A DNA stretch of 64,000 nt from Levilactobacillus spicheri DSM 15429 (GTDB taxonomy: Bacteria > Bacillota > Bacilli > Lactobacillales > Lactobacillaceae): NCBI RefSeq assembly GCF_001435095.1, contig NZ_AZFC01000003.1:1-64000 (forward strand), written 5' to 3'. This document shows, in pieces, positions 15,635-25,174 of the stretch (within the stretch, counting starts at the first letter, position 1; every line of letters starts with the position of its first letter). The notes beneath the pieces are model-generated. The model had not been told where the DNA came from and searched no databases. It saw only the letters and a program-made list of their open reading frames with translations. The position numbers were made by a program, and so were the translations under genes.

Positions 15635-17621
15635 GACAGCCATGGTAGATACATTTGATTATGCGTTTTCTGAAGACGGTTCGGATGGGTTTAACAGTTT
15701 CAAAGACTTAGAAATTCTAGTTAACCACGTTTCGAAGCCAATTGCTCCCACCATCACTGAATCCTTTCAAGACGTCCCTGGTAGATATGGGGGCGTTTTT
15801 TTAGGGAATTCATACGGAGAAAAAGAGATTGATATTCCAATTACAATCATGGCTAGCAGCCGTGATGAGTACAACCGTAAAATGGACAACCTATCTAAAT
15901 CCCTCATTAATACCCATGATGACGCCGATACTCAGTACCCGTTACGGTTCAATGACCAGCCAGAGGTAGTCTATTACGGTCACTTTACCGCCATTCCTAC
16001 CCCAACCTTTATCAACGATGGGGTTCAGGACTGTACCACTACGTTAACGTTCATGTTGGCTGACCCACGGGGGTTTCTACCTCAACGGGATATTAAGATT
16101 ACCAGTAACGAGCAGATTATCAGCCCCGCTGGTAATACTGCTGTTCAACCCATTATTCATATCATTCCAAAAACTGACCTGTACTATTTTGGTTACACGT
16201 TAGGGGATAAATATGTAGCGGTTGGGTATCACGTTGATGATGGTTCAACGGTTACTGATTCTAATGGTCATATCACTAGCTTAACGCCTCATCAAGAATT
16301 GCAGGTACACGATCCATGCAACTCGATGAGTACGTGGTTTCAAGCCGGTCAGGATACCCAAGAAATTAAGGTATACCGTGGGGAAAATGATGGTAAAGCA
16401 ACTGCTACAGCAACGGCTTTAATGGTTGCTAAGGATAGTAAGGGCCATTACAACTGGGGTACAGTCGGCAAGCACAAGGACTTCTACGGTCCCGTTATTA
16501 TCCACCAAGGTATTCCCAAGATTAGTAATTATTGGAAAGTGTCCATGAGATTCCACCATATCAAGCGGATGGCTAATGAACGGGCCATGGGTAAGGTTGA
16601 AGGTTATCTACTGGATTCCAATGGCAATGTATGTGGACGAATGGGTATTACCGATTATGCAACAGGTCGGTATCCCAGAGGATATGTCCAACTGGGAAGT
16701 TCCTTCAATGCCACCAAGGATAAGGGTAATTACCTCACCCTTCTATATAACGAGGGTGGACGTAAGAATAATGGACCGACTGAGCACGTTAAAGTCCAGT
16801 TAACTAAGACAGTAAAAGGTAAATCAACTTCTAAGAGTAAAGCTAAAGCAAAATCTGCCCGAATGTATCAAGCAACCATTCAACGGGAAGCCTTCAAGTT
16901 AGCGGCTAAGAAAACTTCTAGCAAGAAGAAAAAGAAGAAGTCTACCAAAAAGAAAGTAACTAAGAAAAAATCCGGTGGTAAGAAGAAGTCTACCAAAGCT
17001 TCTAAACCAACTGTTAAGACTAAGTCAAAAACTATTAAGACTTATGTGACTGAAATTAGTTACATGAACAAGGACGCTTATTCTAACTTTTTCGGTGAGT
17101 TCTCTTTGGAACGCCAGAAGAAGACGATTGGTGGAAAAGTCTATGACAACTGGGTGGCTGAAATTAACGAATATAATCCCAAGACTGGGGTAGCATACTC
17201 GATTAATACAGCCAACACGGTCCACATTCATACCGAGAAATTAGATAAGTCAGGTAAGTTTGGCTTTGCACTGGCTAACGTAGCGGCCACATTCATGAAG
17301 CACGATATCAAGGAAGACTTAGTTAAGCCAGCCGTTGGTTATTATACGGATTTTGAGACCTTGACAGACCTCAAAATATATACCTCAGATGGATCAGATG
17401 ACCCTGATGATATTCCTCATGTAATCGCTCATGCCGGCGAAGAAATTATCATAGATTCCGCTGATAACACGGTCACCGTGGCTGGAAGGAACGTTGATAA
17501 GTATGTGTCATGGCTTTCTACCTTCCCTTCTATTGAAGGAGACGTTAGCCAAGAGATGCACTTCACACCGGACCCAGTAAACGCAGATATAACGCTTGAA
17601 TATAAGCCAGCAATCAAATAG
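15621..17621 (+). CDS. dit: distal tail protein (evolved Dit) with lysine-rich insert
   Basis: The 666-residue protein begins like siphophage Dit/tail-family proteins (VDTFDYAFSEDGSDGFN, SFQDVPGRYGGVFLGNSYGEKEIDIPITI, RDEYNRKMDNLSKSL, ADPRGFLPQ). It is more than twice the usual 250-residue length. Residues 235-400 form a long insert likely to be a beta-sandwich, carbohydrate-binding-like module. About residues 429-475 are extremely Lys/Ser/Thr-rich (for example KKTSSKKKKKKSTKKK). The Dit C-terminal domain resumes with GRNVDKYVSWLSTFPSIEGD. Dit forms the hub between the tube and tip. The carbohydrate-binding role is inferred from other evolved Dits. Confidence 0.88.
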   Translation: MVFSRTAMVDTFDYAFSEDGSDGFNSFKDLEILVNHVSKPIAPTITESFQDVPGRYGGVFLGNSYGEKEIDIPITIMASSRDEYNRKMDNLSKSLINTHDDADTQYPLRFNDQPEVVYYGHFTAIPTPTFINDGVQDCTTTLTFMLADPRGFLPQRDIKITSNEQIISPAGNTAVQPIIHIIPKTDLYYFGYTLGDKYVAVGYHVDDGSTVTDSNGHITSLTPHQELQVHDPCNSMSTWFQAGQDTQEIKVYRGENDGKATATATALMVAKDSKGHYNWGTVGKHKDFYGPVIIHQGIPKISNYWKVSMRFHHIKRMANERAMGKVEGYLLDSNGNVCGRMGITDYATGRYPRGYVQLGSSFNATKDKGNYLTLLYNEGGRKNNGPTEHVKVQLTKTVKGKSTSKSKAKAKSARMYQATIQREAFKLAAKKTSSKKKKKKSTKKKVTKKKSGGKKKSTKASKPTVKTKSKTIKTYVTEISYMNKDAYSNFFGEFSLERQKKTIGGKVYDNWVAEINEYNPKTGVAYSINTANTVHIHTEKLDKSGKFGFALANVAATFMKHDIKEDLVKPAVGYYTDFETLTDLKIYTSDGSDDPDDIPHVIAHAGEEIIIDSADNTVTVAGRNVDKYVSWLSTFPSIEGDVSQEMHFTPDPVNADITLEYKPAIK

Positions 17622-17637
17622 AAAGGAGCTAAGATGT

Positions 17638-20232
17638 GTGTACGTCATTCTTGATAAGAACCTCAAACGGGTCGCCACCTTAGATACGACCAGTGATACC
17701 AATATCTTCTGGGGTGAAACTATTCAGCAACAGCTTGCTGATGATAACAGCTCAAACGACAGTATTACCGAAGCTAGTCTAGCCAATACCTCTGACCCCA
17801 ACGCCAATTCTAAGAGTTGGAATGATACTTTCACTGGGCTAACGATGACAGCGGATAGTCCAGCGGCTCAATACTTGCGAGTAGGCAATCACTTAGCGGC
17901 TTATGACCAAGCTAATGATCGCTGGCGGGTATACCGGATATATACCGTTGATGAAACGATGGATACCACTTCTGGCACTAACCTTGTTTCAGCTGATGCC
18001 ATTAACCTCTTAATATGGCGACTCGGTAAGACAATCCCAACCAAAAAAGAGATTAAAGAGTGTTCCTTACCCGCCGCTATGAACTGGATTCTTGCTGGTA
18101 CTGGGATAACACTGGTTGATAATGCGACTTCTGGACTACTTTCAGATTTTTCCATTGATGGTGAGAGTTCTTCTCAAACTTTGCTTCAAACAATCCTGAC
18201 TACTTATGATTGTGAAGCTGATGGATACGTTAAGTTAGATAGTTCTGGAATTGTGGTTGATACCATTCTGGAATTATCCGACCAACGGGGACAGAATACT
18301 GGCCGAAGAATCACTTATGGTGACAACATGCTTAGTATTAAGCGAGAGACAGTTGACACCACCTTGATTACCAAGTTGTACGTCTATGGCTCCGGTGGAG
18401 CTTCAATCAGTACAGCCAAAGGTAACGGCGGTCGTAACTTTGTCACTGATGCCTCTGCTAATAGCCGGTACAACAATGATGCCAACACCTGGCTGGAGGG
18501 TAGTATTACCAGTTCAACTGTCAGTGAACCCGATGCCTTACTATCGCTGGGATTGAAGACGTTACGACTGTATAACCACCCTCGGGTCAATTATTCCGTT
18601 GATGTAACCAGCGATTTTGATGCCCAACTAGGTGACACCATTAAGGTAATCGACCTGACTATGTCCCCAGTATTAACTCTTCAAGCCAGAGTAATCCAAC
18701 GGACAACTAGTGAGAGTGACCCGACTCAAAATAAGGTAGTCATCGGGGAATTTTCAACGGTTACAGTCGTTACTCCAAACTTTATTAAAAACATGGAACA
18801 GCGATGGAACGACCACGTAAAAAAGCTGTTTGAAGACGCTAAAAAGAACCAAAATGCTGCTAGTATCAGCTTAATTACCCCACTGGGACAATCATGGACG
18901 AATACTGATACCAGTAAAAGGGTAATCGCAAGGTTATTCATTGAAGGGGAAAATGTTACCTCCTTCTTATCAGCGGCGGCTTTCAACTGGGAGTATATTC
19001 AACAAGATGGTACCCATAATCTAACTTGGGAGAGTCAGCATTCAAAAGACGGTTATGAAGTCACCATTACCCCACCATTTGTTGGTAGCTTAGTGGTATC
19101 AATTGATGACGCATTCGTTAAAGATGAATCAGAAATGTGGATAGATACTGGAGCCAACGCTGACGGTACCTTCAAAAAGTTGTGGGAGACCACTGATGGT
19201 AACCCTGATGAGTTCGGTAATAATCACGTTGGGGCATTGCAATTTTCTTACAAAATGAGTAATGGCGAGATACTTGCCAGCTATGCGTACAAGGGAAAGC
19301 AAAATCAGTCCAATCTAAGCGATTGCCAATACCTACATTGGAGTGCTGATGGCAAGTTAATTGATTCCATGATCGTTCAAGGAGGTCAACATGGCTCTTC
19401 CTTCGGCTACGATGAAACCAACAATCTTATCTACTCCCAGATTAAGGATTTGAGTGGTGGCAAGAATTGGTTAGCAACTTTTCCATACACCCCTCATGCC
19501 GTGATTACCAGTGGTTCCAGTACGGTAACTAAGTGGTGCGAGATGGAAACATATGTCCGGCCTAACGTTGATCTAACCAATGGATTATGGATTGGGAGTC
19601 AGATGGATGGAACCGTAGAAGTATGTAATATCTCGGATTTGAAAGCTGGTCATTATTTCCCAATTATTCGCTTCAAGTTGCAAGACTTCGGTTGGAATCC
19701 GGTACCAAGTGGGGTTACCAATAATGGCACATATAATACGATTCAAGCTAACTCAATTGATTATCCATATGCCTTCTTTACCACTGGGGACGTCAATAAT
19801 AAGGATGACCGACTATTAATGTGTATCAATCTCATTACTCAGTCAGTCATTTTTAATTACCAGATAGAACCCAGTCAGGATATTCAGCTGACTGTACCAA
19901 TTGAATATGGTGGTCACTTTGAGCCAGAAGGGATATACCCTGACTTAGCTCATGACCAGCTAATAATCGGATTCAATGTCAGCGAGTACCGAGACGCGGC
20001 TCATAATACCATGATTAGTCATTCTGGCTTATGGTCGATCCCAATTGGTATCCGCGATGATAGCAAGGACTTAGCCGTCACTTATCCAGCAGAAGATGAA
20101 GGGGAAAATACCGAGGTAGAAGAGCCAGTGGTAATCCCTGACAATTCTGACGATTCAGATAGTGCCAGTGATGATGATTCTGATTTTAATATTGATGACG
20201 GCGAGACTTATCAGGAGGTGGTTGAAGGATGA
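17638..20232 (+). CDS. tail-associated protein Tal with C-terminal beta-propeller-like domain
   Basis: GTG 17638 is chosen because AAGGAG ends nine bases upstream; the nearby ATG 17634 is out of frame and stops at once. The 864-residue protein starts with the Tal/prophage endopeptidase tail fold (VAYDQ-type strands, RVYRIYTVDETMD, ADAINLLIW, ITYGDNMLSIKRE, YNHPRVNYSVDV, GDTIKVIDLTMSP) through residue 390. Residues about 540-830 contain repeated blades (GALQFSYKMSNGEILASY, GGQHGSSFGYDETNNLIY, HFEPEGIYPDLAHDQLIIGF). The EPEG motif recalls the P68 RBP/TagC-like propeller. A strongly acidic tail ends the protein. Host-surface binding is the likely role. It overlaps the next gene by four bases (ATGA). 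Confidence 0.85.
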   Translation: MYVILDKNLKRVATLDTTSDTNIFWGETIQQQLADDNSSNDSITEASLANTSDPNANSKSWNDTFTGLTMTADSPAAQYLRVGNHLAAYDQANDRWRVYRIYTVDETMDTTSGTNLVSADAINLLIWRLGKTIPTKKEIKECSLPAAMNWILAGTGITLVDNATSGLLSDFSIDGESSSQTLLQTILTTYDCEADGYVKLDSSGIVVDTILELSDQRGQNTGRRITYGDNMLSIKRETVDTTLITKLYVYGSGGASISTAKGNGGRNFVTDASANSRYNNDANTWLEGSITSSTVSEPDALLSLGLKTLRLYNHPRVNYSVDVTSDFDAQLGDTIKVIDLTMSPVLTLQARVIQRTTSESDPTQNKVVIGEFSTVTVVTPNFIKNMEQRWNDHVKKLFEDAKKNQNAASISLITPLGQSWTNTDTSKRVIARLFIEGENVTSFLSAAAFNWEYIQQDGTHNLTWESQHSKDGYEVTITPPFVGSLVVSIDDAFVKDESEMWIDTGANADGTFKKLWETTDGNPDEFGNNHVGALQFSYKMSNGEILASYAYKGKQNQSNLSDCQYLHWSADGKLIDSMIVQGGQHGSSFGYDETNNLIYSQIKDLSGGKNWLATFPYTPHAVITSGSSTVTKWCEMETYVRPNVDLTNGLWIGSQMDGTVEVCNISDLKAGHYFPIIRFKLQDFGWNPVPSGVTNNGTYNTIQANSIDYPYAFFTTGDVNNKDDRLLMCINLITQSVIFNYQIEPSQDIQLTVPIEYGGHFEPEGIYPDLAHDQLIIGFNVSEYRDAAHNTMISHSGLWSIPIGIRDDSKDLAVTYPAEDEGENTEVEEPVVIPDNSDDSDSASDDDSDFNIDDGETYQEVVEG

Positions 20233-21320
20233 TTATTGCAACGGGTTCAGTCGATATTAACGAGGCAACTAAGTTAGCCCAAGACGCTTCAGATAGCGCC
20301 GATGACTTAGCCGATAAGATGAAGAATACGGTAGCCACCATGGACGGGAAAACAACGGTCTCAACCAGCACACCATTCGATGATGGCAAGGAACATAACG
20401 AAGGTGATATGTGGACAGTTATTAACAATGATGTTGCCTCAGCTATGTATATCTATACTAACGGCCAATGGCAGGTTAAAAAGTGGGACCAGCAGGCACT
20501 AAGTGTTAATCAGTTGTCGGCACTAACAGCTGATTTAGGGCACGTTACCGCCGGAACACTTGATTCAGCCATTATCAACGGTGCTCAAATAACTGAAAAC
20601 AGTGCTAACGGGACCATAACACTTGATAAGAATGGATTTTCAGCAGTAAGTGGTAGTAGCTACTTTAAGTTCATTGCGTCAGGTTCTAATCAATATACCG
20701 TTGCTAATGGTGGCATTAGAACCGATGATATTACAGCAAATACTGGAAACATTGGAGATACCTATATAAAAGGACAAACGTTTGCCGCATACCATGTTAA
20801 CACGCATATTGGACAGCCAGAAACGTGGACTTATCTTTCTGAAAGTGTTAAATGTGGCGCTACTAATGGTGGAAATTCTGCAATATCTCCGACTAGTGGG
20901 ATGGCTATATATTTCCACAATCAGTCAGGTAGCACAATTGATATACATGCCGGTGATGTTTATGCTGGTGGCTCAAAGTTGAAGTCCGCCTTATCTGCTA
21001 AACGAGATGTGACAGATTATTCCCCAGATGAAGCCTTATCAGCTGTCATGAACACGGATGTTAAAAAATGGAAGTACAAGAATTCCGATAACTCTGCTAA
21101 TTCCCAACATATTGGACCGATTATTGATGACATTAATGAGGTTGGTAAAAAGTCTGCAAGTATTGACAATAACATGATTAGCACGGATGAAAATGGTAAT
21201 TACTATCTGAACGAGTCCAATACCATTTCAATTTTATTGGCGGCTTTGAAGAAGTCCAACCAGCGGATAGATGAACTCAGCTACCGAATCGCACAATTAG
21301 AAAGGAAGAACATTCAATGA
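20229..21320 (+). CDS. tail fibre protein with S74-like intramolecular chaperone end
   Basis: The 363-residue protein starts with a helical acidic segment (EATKLAQDASDSADDLADKMK), then a fibre attachment domain (DMWTVINNDVASAMYIYTNGQW, LTADLGHVTAGTLDSAIING). Beta repeats follow, and the C-terminus is SAKRDVTDYSPDEALSAVM, HIGPIIDDINE and LLAALKKSNQRIDELSYRIAQLE. The last part matches the layout of Peptidase_S74 chaperones that trimerise fibres and then cut themselves off; the usual Ser-Asp dyad is not clearly readable, so cleavage is uncertain. The section after 20,650 is more A+T-rich than the start, suggesting an exchanged tip. Confidence 0.75.
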   Translation: MIIATGSVDINEATKLAQDASDSADDLADKMKNTVATMDGKTTVSTSTPFDDGKEHNEGDMWTVINNDVASAMYIYTNGQWQVKKWDQQALSVNQLSALTADLGHVTAGTLDSAIINGAQITENSANGTITLDKNGFSAVSGSSYFKFIASGSNQYTVANGGIRTDDITANTGNIGDTYIKGQTFAAYHVNTHIGQPETWTYLSESVKCGATNGGNSAISPTSGMAIYFHNQSGSTIDIHAGDVYAGGSKLKSALSAKRDVTDYSPDEALSAVMNTDVKKWKYKNSDNSANSQHIGPIIDDINEVGKKSASIDNNMISTDENGNYYLNESNTISILLAALKKSNQRIDELSYRIAQLERKNIQ

Positions 21321-21556
21321 TTACAAGTTTAGATGTCAAGCAGAACTCAGATAACACCACTCACGTTGTCTACACGGTTGTTTTTAGTGGTACCAATCAC
21401 CAAGCCTATGGTAACTTCGATGCAACGGCTGATGAAGCTTCTACAGCCTTCTCTGGGTCAACCAAGGAAGATATGTGGGCTGGGTTTAAGCGATTGGTAC
21501 TAACTCGATTGAAAACTGAAGCCATGAATGCCCTAGGAGGCGGTGCAAGTGAGTAA
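21317..21556 (+). CDS. small phage tail-cluster protein, unknown function
   Basis: The 79-residue protein ([41 protein letters not shown]) overlaps the fibre gene by four bases (ATGA) and the next gene by eight. It appears to be a beta hairpin followed by one helix. Small proteins of this layout sit between Tal/fibre and BppU genes in Lactobacillus siphophages. No function is known. The overlaps make it a confident gene despite the lack of a recognised domain. Confidence 0.75.
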   Translation: MITSLDVKQNSDNTTHVVYTVVFSGTNHQAYGNFDATADEASTAFSGSTKEDMWAGFKRLVLTRLKTEAMNALGGGASE

Positions 21557-24092
21557 AGAACTGTACTTCACTGATGGTAACAATGAGGTTAAATACCTCG
21601 ATACCACAGCCAGTTTCAACTTGGCGATTACCCAAGACGGTTCAGCCTTCGACTTAACTAATGCTAAATCAATTGATGTAAAGGTTGCCAACGATACCGG
21701 TTATGTATTCGACAAGTCGATTGATATGACTACTATCACGCAACCATTGGCCGGATTGATTACCATGCCGGTGGATGCTGAGGTCATGAACGCCCTAGTA
21801 CCCGATGATTATACGATTGAAGTTTGGGTGACCTTATCCAGCCTAGTAACACCTGGTAGCCAAGAAGGATTAACTGATGGTGCAACCACAAGTACCACTA
21901 CCTCATCAACTGATACGACCACTTACAACGCCATCTTTCCGAGCGATGATCCACAAGGATTCACCATTACCGATAATGTTATGAGTGACTCTGGTGATGT
22001 TATCCCGGTTATGAGTCTGGACGATTTTCAGCAGGAATTTGACCAGCTTAAGACTGACTTAACTAACAAAGTTTCCACATTGCAAGGTCCAAAAGGCGAT
22101 ACCGGACAAGGACTAGAGATTAAAGGCAAGGTTGACACTACTTCCCAACTTCCAGCAACGGCTAGCGAAGGAGATGGTTACTTAGTTGCCGAAGAACTGT
22201 ATGTCTGGACAAATAACGCATGGAAAGATTGTGGACCATTACAAGGGCCTCAAGGTATTCAAGGAATTCAAGGTCCAAAAGGTGATAAAGGTGATATGGG
22301 TGCAACTGGACCTCAGGGTCCACAAGGTATTCAAGGGCCAAAAGGTGATAAAGGTGATACGGGTCCGCAAGGGCCAAAAGGTGATACGGGCGCAACGGGT
22401 GCTACTGGACCAATTGGCCCTCAAGGTCCTGTTGGCGCTGGGTTAGTTGTTAAAGGTACAGTCAATAACGCTTCACAACTTCCAACGACTGGAAATCAAG
22501 AAGGATATTGTTATTTTGTTGGTACAGATTTGTATGTTTGGGATTCTGGAGCATGGAAAAATTGCGGAAGTGTAAGCCCAGACTTAAGCAACTACGTTAC
22601 TGTTACTGATTTAAACAATGGACTAAGCACAAAAGTTACTGATAATAAAAATGGTACTGAACAACTTAATGGAACTAAGGTACAGCCATTCAATAAGTTA
22701 TCGGATACCATTGGTGGACGTAACCTAGTTAAGGACAGTGAACAAGAGTTTACAGGCAAGGCTTACGACTTCTATTATTATAATTTGGCTAGTATCACCG
22801 AATTGACACCAGGCAAAACCTATACGGTGTCGTTTAGTGCGAAGGTAGATGATAAGGCAGTCAAATGCAATCAAAACGTATTCGTTGTCATACATGATTC
22901 ATCGTGGAAATTTTCAGCGGAAACGGATGCACTTATCTCAACTGATTACCAGCGGGGCACTAACACGTTTACGGTTCCCAAAAGTCAAACAGGCGTTTCC
23001 TATATAACGGTTTATCTGAGTCATCCAGTCATTAATGGTAAGTCTGATTCAAGCGCTGACAAGAGTGATGTCGCAGGAACTGGATACATTAAAGAATTTA
23101 AATTAGAAAAAGGTTCAGTAGCTACTGATTGGACACCAGCTCCAGAAGATAAGGTTAACGTCACCGATATGCGTAAACCAGCTAGTGATGTAGCGGGGAT
23201 TGAAGAGGTTAACGCCAAACAAGATAAAATTGGTTACACACCTGCTGATGATTCCAAAGTCGCCCACCTATCTGGTGCTAACAACTTTGATACCGTTCCA
23301 ACTGTTAACAATAATCCGTTATTACTAGCAAGCGGTTTGCCAAGTGACCTAGCACGAACGGGTTCAGACCAAGAGTTTACGGGTAAGAACACTTTTGATA
23401 CTGCCCCAATTGATAAGACAACGGGTAATCCATACATTACTAAAGATGGTGTACCGGCAGTTCCATCAACACTTGCAGATACCACGAAAGATGCCAATTT
23501 TACAGGAAAACTTCAAAAGTCTGGAATTGACGTGGCTACTAAGTCTGATGTTACAACGGCTGTCAGCACTGCGACTGCTAACATGGTTGACTCTACTAAA
23601 GCCACAAACTTCACGGCGGGATTAAAGTCAGGAGGTGTCGATGTCGCAACCGCGGCTGACTTGAAAAGCATTGCAGACAAAGCTTGGTATATGAAGAGTT
23701 TACCGAATGTCTTTGCATTAACAAACATATCTTTGTTGTATCAAGTAGATGATACAAATAAAAAAATGAATATAGTTTTAAATGGTAGCTATAATTCAAA
23801 CACAATCACAGCAAGAGACTCTACTGGATTCCTCATAGCAGATTTTGGCGATATTATACAAGGAATCACAGCAATAAGTATGAAAACTAATACAAATAAA
23901 AACGGATTTTACTGTTATGACCAAAGTATGCAGCAAAGTCCATATGTGACAAACAAAGTTAATATAGTATTTTCGGGGACAAAGCTGTATATGAATACTG
24001 GTTTAGACAGCTATCCAAGACTAAAAATTTATAGTGCAGACTATCTATGCCTTATGTATGGGTCTACTATTAAATATACTGAATTAGCATAA
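21549..24092 (+). CDS. BppU-type baseplate / receptor-binding protein with collagen-like stem
   Basis: GTG 21549 follows AGGAGG (21535-21540) by eight bases; GTG 21543 is too close. The 847-residue protein has a BppU N-terminal domain ([31 protein letters not shown], about residues 1-115). Next are two copies of a 42-43-residue module (residues 188-229 and 298-340) separated by 68 residues of Gly-X-Y collagen-like triplets. A jelly-roll-like domain follows ([18 protein letters not shown] to WTPAPEDK, about 395-540), then fibre repeats ([24 protein letters not shown]). The A+T-rich tip starts near residue 714. It is the best candidate for host recognition; the receptor is unknown. Confidence 0.85.
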   Translation: MSKELYFTDGNNEVKYLDTTASFNLAITQDGSAFDLTNAKSIDVKVANDTGYVFDKSIDMTTITQPLAGLITMPVDAEVMNALVPDDYTIEVWVTLSSLVTPGSQEGLTDGATTSTTTSSTDTTTYNAIFPSDDPQGFTITDNVMSDSGDVIPVMSLDDFQQEFDQLKTDLTNKVSTLQGPKGDTGQGLEIKGKVDTTSQLPATASEGDGYLVAEELYVWTNNAWKDCGPLQGPQGIQGIQGPKGDKGDMGATGPQGPQGIQGPKGDKGDTGPQGPKGDTGATGATGPIGPQGPVGAGLVVKGTVNNASQLPTTGNQEGYCYFVGTDLYVWDSGAWKNCGSVSPDLSNYVTVTDLNNGLSTKVTDNKNGTEQLNGTKVQPFNKLSDTIGGRNLVKDSEQEFTGKAYDFYYYNLASITELTPGKTYTVSFSAKVDDKAVKCNQNVFVVIHDSSWKFSAETDALISTDYQRGTNTFTVPKSQTGVSYITVYLSHPVINGKSDSSADKSDVAGTGYIKEFKLEKGSVATDWTPAPEDKVNVTDMRKPASDVAGIEEVNAKQDKIGYTPADDSKVAHLSGANNFDTVPTVNNNPLLLASGLPSDLARTGSDQEFTGKNTFDTAPIDKTTGNPYITKDGVPAVPSTLADTTKDANFTGKLQKSGIDVATKSDVTTAVSTATANMVDSTKATNFTAGLKSGGVDVATAADLKSIADKAWYMKSLPNVFALTNISLLYQVDDTNKKMNIVLNGSYNSNTITARDSTGFLIADFGDIIQGITAISMKTNTNKNGFYCYDQSMQQSPYVTNKVNIVFSGTKLYMNTGLDSYPRLKIYSADYLCLMYGSTIKYTELA
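22110..22568 (+). repeat. duplicated 42-43-codon module flanking the collagen stem
   Basis: Copy 1 is 22110-22235 and copy 2 is 22440-22568. Both encode G-L-(E/V)-(I/V)-K-G-(K/T)-V, then S-Q-L-P, G-Y, L-Y-V-W, A-W-K-(D/N)-C-G. The bases have diverged more than the protein, so the duplication is old or was acquired separately. Confidence 0.75.
22236..22439 (+). repeat. collagen-like Gly-X-Y repeat coding region
   Basis: Sixty-eight codons of uninterrupted Gly-X-Y triplets rich in GPQ, GIQ, GPK and GDK/GDT, encoded by repeated 'caaggtccaaaaggtgataaaggtgat'-like units. A short isolated triplet stretch (GPKGDTGQG) also lies just before, at 22086-22112. Such segments trimerise into a rigid stem and change length by slippage. 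Confidence 0.9.
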
Positions 24093-24109
24093 AAAGAAAG
24101 GACGATTAC

Positions 24110-24469
24110 ATGTTTATTTACATCACTTATGATACAGATGGTTTCATCACGGCGTACCAAAATACTGAAGCAGACGGGTACACGAAGGTGTTCATTCTCG
24201 ATTCATGGATTACCCAGTTTGCTCAGCATTCCGACAAATTCCGGTACGACACTGATAAAAAGGTTGTACTCAATCCGGGTAATCTACCAGAATTATCCCT
24301 CGATGAGTTGAATACCAAGTATTCCGATGTGTTGGAAACTAGCAAGCAAGCAGTACAGTCAGCCACTACCTTAGCACAGCAACAGGCGGTATCAGCTGGT
24401 AACATTAACCAGTTACAACAGTCAATTACAGAAATTGCACTCAGTCAATCAGCAAAGGGGACGAAATAA
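24110..24469 (+). CDS. phage tail-cluster protein, unknown function
   Basis: The 119-residue protein begins MFIYITYDTDGFITAYQN, with a beta-rich first 70 residues (VFILDSWITQFAQHSDKFRYD) and a helical Gln/Ser-rich second half (ETSKQAVQSATTLAQQQAVS). Proteins of this type follow the receptor-binding gene and precede XkdX in many Lactobacillus prophages; they may be assembly factors or structural. AAAGGAC lies before ATG 24110. No domain is certain. Confidence 0.75.
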   Translation: MFIYITYDTDGFITAYQNTEADGYTKVFILDSWITQFAQHSDKFRYDTDKKVVLNPGNLPELSLDELNTKYSDVLETSKQAVQSATTLAQQQAVSAGNINQLQQSITEIALSQSAKGTK

Positions 24470-24470
24470 T

Positions 24471-24689
24471 ATGGTACAAATTTTTACATGGGCATATCAA
24501 GACTGGAAGACAATTACCAAGGAAACGTTAGCAACAGTCGTGGGATTACCAGATGGGATTACCGCTGAAGATTACAAGGCGATCACCGGAGATGATTATG
24601 TAGCACCGACAACTCAAGCACCAACAACTCAATCACCGACAACTCAAACACCAACAACTCAAGCAACGACCACAAGCACCACTAACTAG
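24471..24689 (+). CDS. XkdX-like protein with PTTQ repeats
   Basis: ATG 24471 starts one base after the upstream stop and has AAAGGGG ten bases ahead; the frame opens earlier (24435) but that region overlaps coding sequence. The 72-residue protein begins with WAYQDWKTITKETLATVVGL, the short XkdX motif pattern of tail tip clusters, then has four (A/S/T)PTTQ repeats and a Thr-rich end. XkdX proteins occur next to the tail fibre and holin genes; the role is unknown. Confidence 0.72.
   Translation: MVQIFTWAYQDWKTITKETLATVVGLPDGITAEDYKAITGDDYVAPTTQAPTTQSPTTQTPTTQATTTSTTN
24603..24662 (+). repeat. four 15-base tandem repeats
   Basis: Four in-frame copies of a 15-base unit (consensus gcaccaacaactcaa with single-base changes) encode A/S/T-P-T-T-Q. 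It is a coding microsatellite-like tract that could vary in copy number between isolates. Confidence 0.85.
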
Positions 24690-24745
24690 CAGTTACTCAG
24701 CCAGTTAGTCAGTGCTTTTAATTTACCCAAAATTGGAGGAATATT

Positions 24746-25174
24746 ATGTTCAAAGAAATTACAGATGTGTTCAATTGGCTTAATAATGCAGGGGTATTCG
24801 CCTTCTTAATGGTGTTAATTCCCGCCGTGTACAAGTTATTGAAGCCACTTCTAACTCGTAAGGTTCAGACGGAAAAGAACACTCATGTTAAGCAAGGCTT
24901 AGAAGTGGGATTAAACTTGGCGAATACCATTGTACCTGAAATGGCAGTCATGGCTGGCTTATCTAAGTCTGACCGTAAGCAGGAAGCAATCCGCTTCGTA
25001 AACGCTCAATTAACAGCCAATGGTTTCAACTTAGATGTTCAAACTATCTCAGGGCTGGTTGAGAAGGCTTATCAAGCGTACAAGGTAGCCGGTGGAGATA
25101 ATCATGCCCCAATCTCTGTACCAGCACCAACGGAGGTCATTACCCCATCAGAAGGGACTGATAGCAATGACTAA
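24746..25174 (+). CDS. holin, LLH family
   Basis: The 142-residue protein has one transmembrane segment near the N-terminus (AGVFAFLMVLIPAVYKLL, residues 14-31), followed by a basic helical cytoplasmic domain (KQEAIRFVNAQLTANGFNLD, AYQAYKV) and an acidic Pro/Thr tail. This is the Holin_LLH (PF09682) layout of Lactobacillus delbrueckii phage LL-H. Holins form membrane holes that release endolysin at a set time. The ribosome site is TTGGAGGAA. It overlaps the endolysin gene by eight bases. Confidence 0.85.
   Translation: MFKEITDVFNWLNNAGVFAFLMVLIPAVYKLLKPLLTRKVQTEKNTHVKQGLEVGLNLANTIVPEMAVMAGLSKSDRKQEAIRFVNAQLTANGFNLDVQTISGLVEKAYQAYKVAGGDNHAPISVPAPTEVITPSEGTDSND

Noticed and set aside
17634-17654. 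ATG 17634 as the Tal start
   Set aside because: It is out of frame and reaches a stop after six codons; GTG 17638 is in frame with suitable spacing.
22162-22446. ORFs on both strands across the collagen repeats
   Set aside because: They are shadows of the Gly-X-Y repeat; their own protein text is repetitive Leu/Val/Thr without start signals.
24603-24662. Short tandem repeats that might suggest a CRISPR-like array
   Set aside because: The unit is 15 bases, contiguous without spacers and in frame in the XkdX-like gene.
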